From assembly GCF_000325665.1 (NCBI RefSeq), contig NC_019908.1:1426001-1490000 (forward strand): 64,000 nucleotides of DNA, read 5' to 3'. A model generated the notes under the pieces. It searched no databases. It saw only the letters and a program-made list of their open reading frames with translations, and was not told the origin of the DNA. The first letter of the stretch is position 1; the number at the start of each line of letters is the position of its first letter. This DNA is from Brachyspira pilosicoli P43/6/78 (GTDB lineage Bacteria > Spirochaetota > Brachyspiria > Brachyspirales > Brachyspiraceae). Both the position numbers and the translations under genes were made by a program. Below are positions 1 to 8,452 of this stretch, piece by piece.

Positions 1-680
1 ATTTTCATTTATCAATAGGAAGCTATTATGAACCTCTTTTAAATAAAGATGTTTTTGATATATTAGAATACGCTATTTCAAATAAAAATGTAAATGTATA
101 TTTAGAGACTAATGCTGTTTTACTAGATGAAGAAAAAGCTAAAAAACTTCTTATGCTTCAAGAGAAAAATAATAATTTGCATGTAATAATTCATTTAGAT
201 ACTGTAGAGCAAAATGTATTTAATGCAATTTATAAAGAAGACCATTTAAAAACAATACTTTCTAATATAGATTATTATTTTATAAGAGAGCCAAAAAACA
301 CATATCTTCAAATTACAAAACAAAATGATAATTTTGATTATTTGGCTTCATACTACAAATATTTTGATAAGTATAAAATAGAGATTATAATGCAGAAATA
401 TTATACTTACAGAGGAATTGTAGAAAATAAAAAAATTGGAGATATGACTCCTTTAATAAATGTAGGCTGCTGGCATTTAGCTAGGGATTTATTTATAGAT
501 GCTTATGGAGACATTTATATTTGCAGATTTGATATAAATAAAGAAAAACTTATAGCGTCTATATATAAAGAGACTTTGGAGAATATTTGGACAAAATTAG
601 AAAACTATTATAAAGAGAATACTTTAAAAAGTTTAGAGTTTTGTAAGAATTGCGATGAGTGGTATTTATTTAATTTTTAA
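1..680 (+). CDS. Radical SAM / spiro-SPASM-type protein, 5' truncated by window
   Basis: The reading frame is already open at the window edge; the first complete codon is at base 3, so the ATG at 153 is internal. The visible part is the back of a radical SAM barrel followed by a cysteine-rich tail. One Cys lies in a GCW motif near residue 110 of the ATG-153 numbering, a second in ICRF about 18 residues later, and a CKNC pair sits close to the C-terminus. This spacing is typical of SPASM domains, which bind auxiliary iron-sulfur clusters in radical SAM enzymes. The radical SAM CxxxCxxC motif would lie upstream of the window. Spirochaetes have a dedicated spiro-SPASM family of unknown substrate, and this fits it. 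The family assignment is inference; the coding frame is certain. Confidence 0.75.
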   Translation, partial: FHLSIGSYYEPLLNKDVFDILEYAISNKNVNVYLETNAVLLDEEKAKKLLMLQEKNNNLHVIIHLDTVEQNVFNAIYKEDHLKTILSNIDYYFIREPKNTYLQITKQNDNFDYLASYYKYFDKYKIEIIMQKYYTYRGIVENKKIGDMTPLINVGCWHLARDLFIDAYGDIYICRFDINKEKLIASIYKETLENIWTKLENYYKENTLKSLEFCKNCDEWYLFNF

Positions 681-698
681 TAATATTTTTTTGAGTTT

Positions 699-1124
699 AT
701 GGAAAAATTAATTGTAGAATATTTAGAGCTTTTCTTTGCTGCTTATTTAATTAAGTTTTTATTTATAAGATTTATATCTGAGATTCCATATTTTAAAAAA
801 TACTATTATACAAGAGAAATTTTACCTGGGGTAAGAAATTGGGATAATAGATTAAAAATGATTTATTATTTTGAAATTTTCTCTATATCTCAAAGTTTAT
901 TTTTAGCATTATTAGTGATGCTGTTTCATTATTTTTTATCAATAAATAATTATATAGAAATAGTTATAGCTTTTTTAATATATGCTTTTATATCCACTTT
1001 TGAGAAGTTTAAATTTACAATAATAATGAGCGACTACCCTATCTCTCTTTTTGTAATGAATACAATTATAAGTATAACAATATTAATTATACAATTTTTT
1101 ATAATGGCTCTAATAATTATTTAA
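699..1124 (+). CDS. Small polytopic membrane protein, unknown function
   Basis: A 141-residue very hydrophobic protein begins 18 bases after the radical SAM gene and is probably cotranscribed with it. I see about four membrane segments, near residues 8-25, 60-80, 85-100 and 112-140, with a polar stretch between the first two (residues 30-50). No catalytic motif is visible. Its TAA stop overlaps the stop codon of the convergent nucleotidyltransferase gene by three bases inside a shared TTAA. I do not recognise the family. Confidence 0.6.
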   Translation: MEKLIVEYLELFFAAYLIKFLFIRFISEIPYFKKYYYTREILPGVRNWDNRLKMIYYFEIFSISQSLFLALLVMLFHYFLSINNYIEIVIAFLIYAFISTFEKFKFTIIMSDYPISLFVMNTIISITILIIQFFIMALIII

Positions 1125-2107
1125 TTTTGCTCAATATTAATAGAAGCACCCATATCCATAGAATTAGTCTTTCCCTTATAATGTGCATTTTCAGATATTA
1201 TACAATTTTCCATTAAAGCATTTGATATATCCACTTCCTCAAACATTATACAGTTTTTTAATATTGAGTTTTCTATATTAGAATTCTTTCCTATATGCAC
1301 ATAAGGACCTATAACAGACCTATTAATTTTAACGTCCTCTTCAATAAAAACAGGAGGTATTATAGCAGTATCTTTTACCCATTTACTGAGTATGCTATGA
1401 GTGATTATAGTTTTATTTGTTTCTATCATAGTGTTTTTCTCACCGCAATCATACCAACCATCAAGTTTGAATGTTTTAAACACACTTCCATTTTGTATCA
1501 TATGCTCTAAAGCATCTGTTAATTGATACTCATTTTTTGTTTTTATATCATTTTTAATTATATAATCTATAGCATCAAATAACTCTTTAGAACTTACTAT
1601 ATTATACATTCCTGTTAAAGCTAAATTACTCACAGGCTCTTTGGGTTTTTCTATAAGCTTCGTAATAACACCATTACTGTCAAGCAAAGCAACACCAAAT
1701 CTGCTTGGATTATCAACCTCACATACTCCTAATGCATTTTCATTTTTAGCTACTATTTCTGATAAATTAAGCTTAAATATTGTATCTCCAAGTATAATAA
1801 AAAGCTTATCATCATCTTTTATATGCTCTCTAGTAAGTGAAACAGCATGAGCTAATCCTCTAAACTCTTTTTGCTCTACAAAAGTAAGTTTTACATCTTT
1901 ATATTTAGAAGTTAAGTAGTTTATCATCTTATCTTTTAAATATCCTACTATAAATATAACCTCTTCAAGATTCTCTAACTCCAATACCTCTTTCATAATA
2001 AAATCTATAATTGTAGAACCTGCTATAGGAAGTATAGGTTTTGGTTTTGTTATTGTGTGCGGTCTTAATCTGGTGCCTTCACCTGCTGCTGGTATTATAA
2101 CTTTCAA
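1121..2107 (-). CDS. Sugar-phosphate nucleotidyltransferase with left-handed beta-helix tail
   Basis: The N-terminus carries the nucleotidyltransferase signature GEGTRLRPHT followed by TKPKPILPIAG, the nucleotide-binding loop and Lys shared by RmlA, GalU and GlmU-type enzymes. These join a sugar-1-phosphate to an NTP, releasing pyrophosphate. The last 80 or so residues contain hexapeptide-like repeats (VIGPYVHIGKNSNIENS), which suggests a left-handed beta-helix and brings it close to GlmU-like or long RmlA-like proteins. 328 residues is longer than short RmlA (about 290). The sugar specificity cannot be read from sequence. It is a single gene convergent with the membrane protein gene. Confidence 0.85.
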   Translation of the reverse strand: MKVIIPAAGEGTRLRPHTITKPKPILPIAGSTIIDFIMKEVLELENLEEVIFIVGYLKDKMINYLTSKYKDVKLTFVEQKEFRGLAHAVSLTREHIKDDDKLFIILGDTIFKLNLSEIVAKNENALGVCEVDNPSRFGVALLDSNGVITKLIEKPKEPVSNLALTGMYNIVSSKELFDAIDYIIKNDIKTKNEYQLTDALEHMIQNGSVFKTFKLDGWYDCGEKNTMIETNKTIITHSILSKWVKDTAIIPPVFIEEDVKINRSVIGPYVHIGKNSNIENSILKNCIMFEEVDISNALMENCIISENAHYKGKTNSMDMGASINIEQN

Positions 2108-2175
2108 TTTACATATCCTTATAAAAAATATTTTACATATTATAATATATTCATAAATACAAATAAATCAACATA

Positions 2176-2730
2176 TTATCTAATTAATGGTACAAGTAAA
2201 CCTTTAGAAACTTCTTCATTATTTCCAAGTAAATATTTTACTAATTCTAAGGCAAAAAATACTGTAGTAGCAGGACCTTTAGAAGTAATAACATTATCAT
2301 TAATCACAACTAAATCTTTTTCAACATACTCTCCGCCTTTAACCATGCTTTCACAGCTAGGATAACAAGTATATTTGCCTTTAATAACTGAAGCTTCACC
2401 TAATACTATAGGAGAAGCACATATTGCAGATACTAATTTTTTAGCTTCATACATTTTCTGAAGTTTAGATATGATTCTTTTATCATTTTTTAAATTATTC
2501 ATTCCGCCCATGCCGCCAGGAAGTGCTATAGCATCAAAATCTTCATTTATAATTTTGTCTAATATAGTGTCAGCTTTTAATACTATACCATGTGAGCCTT
2601 TTACTTCTAAATTATCAGTTAAAGAAGCAGTTGTTACTTCTATATTTGCTCTTCTTAATATATCTATAATAGTTACAGCCTCTACTTCTTCAAAACCTTC
2701 AGCTAATGGTACTAAAACTTTTTTTGACAT
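2176..2730 (-). CDS. DJ-1/PfpI (ThiJ/YajL-type) family protein
   Basis: A 184-residue protein with the DJ-1 fold pattern: the N-terminal EGFEEVEA motif holds the conserved Glu near residue 15, and SAICASP holds the nucleophilic-elbow Cys at residue 104. PGGMGG lies at about 71-76. The family includes YajL, DJ-1 and PfpI and is tied to oxidative or glyoxal stress protection. Chaperone, deglycase and glyoxalase activities have all been proposed and cannot be separated here. A purine-rich ribosome site (AAGGAGAAA) precedes the ATG on the minus strand. Confidence 0.88.
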   Translation of the reverse strand: MSKKVLVPLAEGFEEVEAVTIIDILRRANIEVTTASLTDNLEVKGSHGIVLKADTILDKIINEDFDAIALPGGMGGMNNLKNDKRIISKLQKMYEAKKLVSAICASPIVLGEASVIKGKYTCYPSCESMVKGGEYVEKDLVVINDNVITSKGPATTVFFALELVKYLLGNNEEVSKGLLVPLIR

Positions 2731-2817
2731 TATATTTTTCTCCTTATAAGTTGTATTATTAAGTTAATATTTTAATATTTATTTTCTTTATTTGCAACAC
2801 AGATATTATATAATTAA

Positions 2818-2970
2818 TTATTTTGTAATTGAAAATAAAAAAAGTTCAAAATGTGCTTTAAAAATATTATTTGGTGTTGTAACGCTCAATGTATTTAATT
2901 TGGATATTTGTGAGATTATATTTACTATCTCATTCAATGAATAAAGTTTTAATACTTGCTTTTTTTTTGT
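2818..2970 (-). other. holA: Preserved in-frame C-terminal segment of holA beyond the stop
   Basis: Starting directly after the TAA at 2971-2973, the same frame runs for 50 codons to a second TAA at 2818-2820. The translation begins TKKKQVLKLYSLNE and ends with LNTLSVTTPNNIFKAHFEL plus a hydrophobic FLFSITK tail. This is the helix pattern expected of the HolA collar domain (an LN...S followed by a helix ending in an EL-hydrophobic run). A run of nine A residues follows the stop by two bases on the minus strand. The absence of any other stop or shift in 150 bases argues that the tail is still under selection or only recently lost. Confidence 0.7.
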
Positions 2971-3837
2971 TTAGTATAAATGAGGTATTTTAGTTAATTT
3001 ACTTATATCATTTAAAGTAGTTTGAGGAGGGAATATCTTCATATAATACAATGCCAAAAAATTATTCATCATCAAAGTAAGTGAACTAGAAGCATCTTGG
3101 TCTAATCTATGCATAATAGAAAAACATTTTTTCCTGTCTCTTTCAAATACAGAATCTAAAAAATCAAATATATTTCTATTTTTAGACACATAAGTAAAAT
3201 CCATAATATCTTCAACATTCAAATATTCTTTATCATTATAACTGCATATTTTATCCAATTCAGAATAAAGCGAATCATAATCTAAATTAATATTATTAAC
3301 TATATAATCAACAGCATCATTAGAAATCTTTTTATTATTTTTGTTTATATACGCTGTAATTAATGAGCGAAAATCCCTCTCATCAGGAATAGGAAAATCT
3401 ATAAAATGAATATAATCTACATTGTCTTTCTTTGAAAAATATTTATATATACCATCTTCTTCTAAGCTGTTTTCTGTTTCTAATATTATTATAGATGACT
3501 TTGAAGGATTAATACAATATTCCAAAAAATCTTCTTGAAAATTATTGTATTTGTATATAACAACAAGCCTTATATTAGAGCCAAAAGGAGGAGTATCAGC
3601 TACTTCCAAAGGAGAATAACCTACAGCATCATTTTTATCATAAAATAGGCTGTAATTCATCTCGCTATCACCCTCATCTTTAAAAATCAGAGAATGCATA
3701 GAAGTGATAAATGCTTTTTTAAATAATCTCTCTTTTCCTGTAAGAACATATATAGAATATTTGAAAGGTTCTTTTATATATAAATCTTTTATTTTTTTAA
3801 AATCAGACTCTGTCTTAACTACTACTCTTCCAATCAT
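2971..3837 (-). CDS. holA: DNA polymerase III subunit delta, open part ending at an in-frame TAA
   Basis: This is the clamp-loader delta subunit, which opens the sliding clamp. The N-terminal half shows the HolA pattern: YVLTGKERLFKKAFI near residue 30, the loop LEVADTPPFG, and LEYCINPSKSSIIILETE for the remnant AAA core. The ORF stops at 288 residues after KLTKIPHLY, roughly 50 short of the family's usual 340. The 50 codons immediately after the TAA stay open in the same frame and encode what looks like the missing C-terminal collar helices (see 2818-2970). Total length would be 339. The stop may be a sequencing error, a true nonsense mutation or read through. It lies 9 bases downstream of the HIRAN gene and is probably cotranscribed with it. 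Confidence 0.8.
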   Translation of the reverse strand: MIGRVVVKTESDFKKIKDLYIKEPFKYSIYVLTGKERLFKKAFITSMHSLIFKDEGDSEMNYSLFYDKNDAVGYSPLEVADTPPFGSNIRLVVIYKYNNFQEDFLEYCINPSKSSIIILETENSLEEDGIYKYFSKKDNVDYIHFIDFPIPDERDFRSLITAYINKNNKKISNDAVDYIVNNINLDYDSLYSELDKICSYNDKEYLNVEDIMDFTYVSKNRNIFDFLDSVFERDRKKCFSIMHRLDQDASSSLTLMMNNFLALYYMKIFPPQTTLNDISKLTKIPHLY

Positions 3838-3846
3838 AATAATCTT

Positions 3847-4269
3847 TTAATTAGCCTTTTTCAAAGCTTTTTCTATAAAAACTCTTATCTCTAATTTACA
3901 ATCATCTCTCTCTTCTAATTTTACATTTTTTACTATAGCTCTTATTTTATAATTTTCATCTTCCATTTTGTATGTTAAAAGAGGAGCTATTATTTTAGGT
4001 ACATATCCAAGCCTTATCTCGCATCTCTCATCATAAACCGCTATAGCAAATGGGTCATAACCAATAAAATATTCTCTTATAAGATTAAGAGGCTCATTTC
4101 TAGACAATAATTCTATAATATCCTTACCGTCATTATATTTATATCCTGCAACAAAAAAGTCTATAGAATACCTATTCATTTTATAATATTTGTTGATAAT
4201 AATTCTCTTAAAACTTTCTTGATAATTAACTATATATGTAGTATGTTTACTGTTTTTTTGTGAATACAA
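3847..4269 (-). CDS. HIRAN-domain protein
   Basis: A 140-residue protein. Residues 38-110 fit the HIRAN domain: FFVAGYKYNDG, then LNLIREYFIGYDPFAIAVYD and IRLGYVPK. HIRAN domains bind single-stranded or 3'-end DNA and occur alone in bacteria or fused to helicases such as HLTF. It stands alone here, nine bases upstream of holA, so a role near replication forks is a reasonable guess but remains inference. Confidence 0.75.
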   Translation of the reverse strand: MYSQKNSKHTTYIVNYQESFKRIIINKYYKMNRYSIDFFVAGYKYNDGKDIIELLSRNEPLNLIREYFIGYDPFAIAVYDERCEIRLGYVPKIIAPLLTYKMEDENYKIRAIVKNVKLEERDDCKLEIRVFIEKALKKAN

Positions 4270-4459
4270 TTTTCTAAACCTTAATAATATTTTATTATTA
4301 CATTAAATTTTACTTCAATTCAAATTTTCTGTCAAGTGTAAAATATGTAAATTTAATTTTTTAATACATAAAGTCGATTATTATAATATTAAAATATTGT
4401 TTTTATTTATAAAAATTGTATATTTATATATAGTTAAGTATATTTTTAGGGACTTTTTA

Positions 4460-4987
4460 ATGAAAAGAGCAAAAGTATTTTATATAATTTTTATATTAAT
4501 AACTATATTATCATGTAGACAAACTAATTTAACCAAAACAGGACCTGGAGATGACTTCTTTTTAGATAAATTAGCAAAAGGTAATTGGGCTGGTGTTAAT
4601 GTAAGCGGTAATACTATTAGTATAACAGGCGGAAATAGTGAAGGAAATTATACACTAGACAGCACAATAGCTGGTCTTGGCGGAATATATAAAGATGATA
4701 AAAATAATGGAGATTATATTATAGCAGTACCTGATGGAAGCAACCTACATACTGTAAAAGTAAATGAAGAAGAGAAAAATGCTATAAATGGAATTATAGA
4801 TATAGTTGGCGAAGAAAATGCATTGGGAGTAATTACAGGTATAGGTCAAAGTGATGGAAATACACAAGTTGATAATGTTGTAAAAAATGCTAATGTTACT
4901 GAGAAAGAAAAAGAAAAAATACAAGAATATTTAGATATATTAAATGGTAAAGGAGACCCTGATAGTTATCAAAAATACCCTATATAA
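4460..4987 (+). CDS. Lipoprotein, unknown function
   Basis: I place the start at the ATG at 4460, where a TAGGGA ribosome site lies seven bases upstream; the frame is open further upstream but has no ribosome site. The 175-residue product begins with MKRAK, a hydrophobic core and an ILSC lipobox (Cys 19), so it should be a lipid-anchored envelope protein. The mature part is rich in Gly, Asn and Asp with no recognised domain. It is followed at short distance by four barrel-like secreted proteins and may share their transcript. Confidence 0.7.
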   Translation: MKRAKVFYIIFILITILSCRQTNLTKTGPGDDFFLDKLAKGNWAGVNVSGNTISITGGNSEGNYTLDSTIAGLGGIYKDDKNNGDYIIAVPDGSNLHTVKVNEEEKNAINGIIDIVGEENALGVITGIGQSDGNTQVDNVVKNANVTEKEKEKIQEYLDILNGKGDPDSYQKYPI

Positions 4988-5022
4988 AAAATACTGTATT
5001 TATTTAATTATTTTTTAGTGGG

Positions 5023-5979
5023 GTGATATGTTTAATAATATTTATGAAAAAGATTTTTATTTGTATATTTATTTATGTGCCTTTCATAATAATGATATAC
5101 CAAAACATATTGCATCCATTTTCCTATAATGATAAAGATGAGTGGAAACAAAAAAGACAGTCTATAAGTATAAATGCAGTTCCAAGTTATTCAGTTATTT
5201 TTCCTCCTTTAGCTGATAACCTCTTATATAATGTTGATACGTTTACTTCTATAGCTCAAATAAACTTTGATGATTATCTAACTTTTTTTGATTATGTTGA
5301 TACAGAAGGAAGTTTCTGGTATGTACCAAATATATCTTATACATTTTATTTATACAAAGGAATAGGATTAGAAGTTTCTGCTTCTCTTCAGCATTTAGAA
5401 TATACTCTAACAATTACTCCAGAAAATGCTTTAATATTAGCTACCAACCATGCTCAGGTTCCAAATCTACCAGGCAATATAGGAGACATAGCTTCATTAT
5501 TAGCAGGGGATACTGTTTTTAAAGGAAGCTTTTATTATCTGCCTATCACAATAGGTGTAAAACTTTTATCTGGTAAAAATGGAGAGTTTGTAAATACTAT
5601 TAGATTCGGCATTGAAACTGTAATATATGATATAGTAACTCAAAACGGACTTACAGGATTCAAAACTAAACGCTCTACTATAGACCCTACTTTTTATGTA
5701 TCATATGAGCTTGGCTGGACTATTGATTTATTTCCTAAAAAAGATTGGAAGGTTCGCACTTATTTAGATATTTCCCTGTTTGAAATTGGTTATTATATTA
5801 CTTCGTCTATGTCTGGAGTTTATGGAGATGTTAGAGAGGGAGTTGGCTTTTTTGGAAGCGGATTTGTGGATATTACTAAATTTTTACCTCTGTGGGAGAC
5901 TTTTCCTGCCGCAGTTGATTTTGTAACATCACTTAAATTATCTTTATTTCCGAGAATTGGAGTAACTATACGGTTTTAA
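5023..5979 (+). CDS. Secreted outer-membrane beta-barrel-like protein (copy 1)
   Basis: A 310-318 residue protein with an N-terminal hydrophobic signal and alternating aromatic/hydrophobic strands ending in RIGVTIRF, a terminal aromatic residue as in outer-membrane barrels. The start is uncertain: GTG 5023 lies within a strong GGGGTGAT anti-Shine-Dalgarno match, while ATG 5044 gives a more normal signal peptide (MKKIFICIFIY) but no good ribosome site. The next gene has the same C-terminal design (PLPRIAIGVLF), so the two are probably diverged paralogues. Function unknown. Confidence 0.65.
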   Translation: MICLIIFMKKIFICIFIYVPFIIMIYQNILHPFSYNDKDEWKQKRQSISINAVPSYSVIFPPLADNLLYNVDTFTSIAQINFDDYLTFFDYVDTEGSFWYVPNISYTFYLYKGIGLEVSASLQHLEYTLTITPENALILATNHAQVPNLPGNIGDIASLLAGDTVFKGSFYYLPITIGVKLLSGKNGEFVNTIRFGIETVIYDIVTQNGLTGFKTKRSTIDPTFYVSYELGWTIDLFPKKDWKVRTYLDISLFEIGYYITSSMSGVYGDVREGVGFFGSGFVDITKFLPLWETFPAAVDFVTSLKLSLFPRIGVTIRF

Positions 5980-5988
5980 GGACTTATA

Positions 5989-6765
5989 ATGATAAAAAAA
6001 TTATTAATATGTTTTTTATTTTTATATAGCAAGACCATCTTTGCTCAATCTGATTTTATCATGAACTATGATGTTATAGATATAGTACCTTCAGATAAAA
6101 TTCCTTCATATGTAACATTAACTAATGATAAAAATGCTGAAATACTTTTATTTGAAAATGGATTAAAATCGCATAGACATTCTCTTGGTATAGATTTCGG
6201 AACTACTTTATTTATAACAACAACAAGACCGCTTTTATTTAGCCTGCCTTTTCAAATAGTAAAAAATGCCAAACAGCAAAACTTTGAAGGTAAATTTGGT
6301 TTTAGATTAACTTATACATACAGAATAATGAATAAAATGGAACTAGATATAGATTTAGGTAATTATATAGCAAGCAGTTTTATGACTAATATTGCTAATC
6401 CGCAATTTACTGAAACATATTCAATACCTTTATCTGTTGGAATGAGATTTTATTTTAATAAAAGAAATAGAGCTTCTGGTTTCTTTTTAATGCCTAAAGT
6501 AGGAGCTACACTTCATATAGCTAAAATTAAAGAATACTCTACAAATGAAGCTGGAGTAGTAAATAGAATAAATAAAGATAGAATATATTTTGATGCTTTT
6601 GTTGCCGGAGAAATGGGCTTTAGGATAGATTTATCAAGAGGAATGGGAATTGATACGGGGGTGAGACCATTTATAGATATATCTTTGCTTGATATAGGAC
6701 TATCATATACATATTTGCTTAGGTTTATACCGCTTCCGAGAATTGCTATTGGGGTTTTATTTTAG
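5989..6765 (+). CDS. Secreted outer-membrane beta-barrel-like protein (copy 2)
   Basis: 258 residues with a signal peptide cleaved after TIFA-Q, near residue 19. An AAGGA ribosome site precedes the ATG by about seven bases, and only nine bases separate it from the previous gene. Strand-like stretches such as KFGFRLTYTYRI and LSVGMRFYF and a C-terminal Phe support a small outer-membrane barrel. It resembles the gene before it in the LDIGLSYT... PRI..GV.F ending. Confidence 0.68.
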   Translation: MIKKLLICFLFLYSKTIFAQSDFIMNYDVIDIVPSDKIPSYVTLTNDKNAEILLFENGLKSHRHSLGIDFGTTLFITTTRPLLFSLPFQIVKNAKQQNFEGKFGFRLTYTYRIMNKMELDIDLGNYIASSFMTNIANPQFTETYSIPLSVGMRFYFNKRNRASGFFLMPKVGATLHIAKIKEYSTNEAGVVNRINKDRIYFDAFVAGEMGFRIDLSRGMGIDTGVRPFIDISLLDIGLSYTYLLRFIPLPRIAIGVLF

Positions 6766-6794
6766 TTTTGTTGAAAGTAAAATAAGGAAAAATT

Positions 6795-7412
6795 ATGATA
6801 AAAAAAATATTAATAATTGTAGTAATATGTTTATCATTTGCTAATATATCATACTCTTTTCAAAATGGAGTTTATATATCCCCAAAATTTATTTATTCTA
6901 TAAAAGGCAATAATAATATGTTTGTTGGTGCTGGGGCAAGCATTGGTTATAATTTTAATATACTTTCAAAATATTCGCCTATAAGAGTTGAGTTTGAATA
7001 TTTATATAAAAATGGATTAGAAGTAAATAATTATCCAAACAATATAGATAATATTAATATACATAGCATGCTTTTTAATGCTTATTATGATATTAACTTA
7101 ATTTATATTAATTATGACGGAGAAGAAAATAATATATATAGAAACGGCAAAAGGCATATAATGACTATATCTTTAGGTTTTTCTTTAGGAGGAAATATTG
7201 ATTATAGTTTATCATCTTCTTTCAATGAAAAGTTTGGACTTGTAAAGAACTATTCTTATAATGATAATTTTGCTTTTATGTATGGACCTAATATTAGTTT
7301 TGGTTTTCATTTAAATCCAACAATTACTTTAGAGCTTGGATATAGATTATTACTTGATACGGCTATTAATCTCAATCATGATGTGCTTCTTTCTATGAGA
7401 TTAAATTTTTAG
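6795..7412 (+). CDS. Secreted outer-membrane beta-barrel-like protein (copy 3)
   Basis: 205 residues with a typical signal peptide (MIKKILIIVVICLSFANISYS). The mature part starts NGVYISPKFIYSI and contains SIGYNF, VEFEYLY, LGFSLGG and TLELGYRLLLD before a terminal Phe. This is the pattern of a roughly eight-strand barrel of the OmpA/opacity-porin kind. It shares layout with the following gene (ITPKF, FEFEYSF, LEVGYKFLID), so the two are tandem paralogues. Confidence 0.7.
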   Translation: MIKKILIIVVICLSFANISYSFQNGVYISPKFIYSIKGNNNMFVGAGASIGYNFNILSKYSPIRVEFEYLYKNGLEVNNYPNNIDNINIHSMLFNAYYDINLIYINYDGEENNIYRNGKRHIMTISLGFSLGGNIDYSLSSSFNEKFGLVKNYSYNDNFAFMYGPNISFGFHLNPTITLELGYRLLLDTAINLNHDVLLSMRLNF

Positions 7413-7418
7413 GGGATT

Positions 7419-8018
7419 ATGATGAAGAAATATATTATCATTTTATTTTTAATATTGCCTCAAATAATATTTGCAGAATTATATATTACTCCTAAATTTA
7501 ATTATGCATTTGATATTAATAATGCATATAATGTTGGAAGTGAAACTATTAATTTTGCTAATTTTATTGGAGGAGGTTTTTCTTTAGGTTATAGAGTACC
7601 CTCTAAAAATAGAGTATCTCCTTTTAGATTTGAATTTGAATATTCTTTTCTTCAAAGTATTTTAGTTGATAATACATATAGACAGCATTATATACTTGGA
7701 AGTTTTTATTATGACCTTAATTTTTATTTTACAGATAGAAAATTAGATTTTGATACAAGAGCCGATATTTTACTTAGAGATTACCCAGTACTTTCTATTT
7801 ACTTTGGACTTTCTGTTGGAAGTGTTATAAATCAAGAAATTACTGAACAAGTTAAAACTGGTCAAGATGCTCTTGCTTTTGGTGCGAGTATTGGTTTTGT
7901 TTATCATATTACAAGCTGGGTTGCTTTGGAAGTAGGATATAAATTCTTAATAGATATAAATCCAAAAATATATAATGAAGTGCTTCTTGGTTTTAGATTT
8001 ACAATACCAAAAGTTTAG
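7419..8018 (+). CDS. Secreted outer-membrane beta-barrel-like protein (copy 4)
   Basis: 199 residues that start six bases after the previous stop, with a signal peptide ending IIFA-E. Strand blocks YITPKFNYAF, GFSLGYRV, RFEFEYSF, LGSFYYDLNFYF and ALEVGYKFLID align in order with the preceding gene. The C-terminus LGFRFTIPKV is slightly unusual because it ends in Val rather than an aromatic residue. Probably an outer-membrane protein of unknown role. Confidence 0.7.
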   Translation: MMKKYIIILFLILPQIIFAELYITPKFNYAFDINNAYNVGSETINFANFIGGGFSLGYRVPSKNRVSPFRFEFEYSFLQSILVDNTYRQHYILGSFYYDLNFYFTDRKLDFDTRADILLRDYPVLSIYFGLSVGSVINQEITEQVKTGQDALAFGASIGFVYHITSWVALEVGYKFLIDINPKIYNEVLLGFRFTIPKV

Positions 8019-8031
8019 AAAAATAGTTATT

Positions 8032-8283
8032 ATGAATATAGAAGTAAAAGTAACAGCATCAGCTAAATCAAATAGTTTTAAAAAAGAAAATGGAATATAT
8101 TATATAAGAATATCTGCCAAAGCCATAGACGGCAAAGCAAATAAGGCAATAATAGATTTTTTATCGAGTGAACTTAATTTAAAGAAAAAAGATGTAGAAA
8201 TATTAAAGGGCGAGAAAAGCAGCAAAAAACTTATTTCTCTAAACATAGATGAAGATAAATTGGAAAGCTATTTTAGTAAATAA
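8032..8283 (+). CDS. DUF167 / YggU family protein
   Basis: I choose the ATG at 8032, which gives 83 residues; the frame is open back into the previous gene, but the family starts here. The sequence has the DUF167 hallmarks: VTASAKSN, then YIRISAKAIDGKANKAIIDFL and KGEKSSKKL. The family is widespread and small, with structures known (YggU) but no agreed function. It is 13 bases after the last barrel gene and probably rides on the same transcript. Confidence 0.85.
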   Translation: MNIEVKVTASAKSNSFKKENGIYYIRISAKAIDGKANKAIIDFLSSELNLKKKDVEILKGEKSSKKLISLNIDEDKLESYFSK

Positions 8284-8371
8284 TATACTTGTTTGAAAAC
8301 TGAATTATGTTTATATTGTTTTAGTTTTAATTTAATAATTTATATTAAAATATAATTAGTATTATTTTATT

Positions 8372-8432
8372 ATTTGCACTTTTTGCAACTTTGACGAAGT
8401 CCACACCGTGTAGCTGCGGGAAAAAGAACAAG
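8372..8432 (-). repeat. Dispersed intergenic repeat R1, copy A
   Basis: Read on the minus strand, this GC-richer block runs from a TTGTTCTTTTTCCCGC start through GGACTTCGTCAAAG to AAAAAGTGCAAAT. The same order of blocks occurs on the plus strand at 25488-25545, and a shorter relative lies at 56407-56447. It stands out from its roughly 80% A/T surroundings and sits in the convergent gap between the DUF167 gene and the 926-aa protein gene. Confidence 0.7.
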
Positions 8433-8452
8433 AAAATTAACTTACAGATAAT

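Noticed and set aside
5028-5130. Small ORF from ATG 5028 beginning MFNNIYEK
   Set aside because: It uses the good ribosome site but stops after about 34 codons and overlaps the barrel gene, whose frame runs for 318 codons with a signal peptide.
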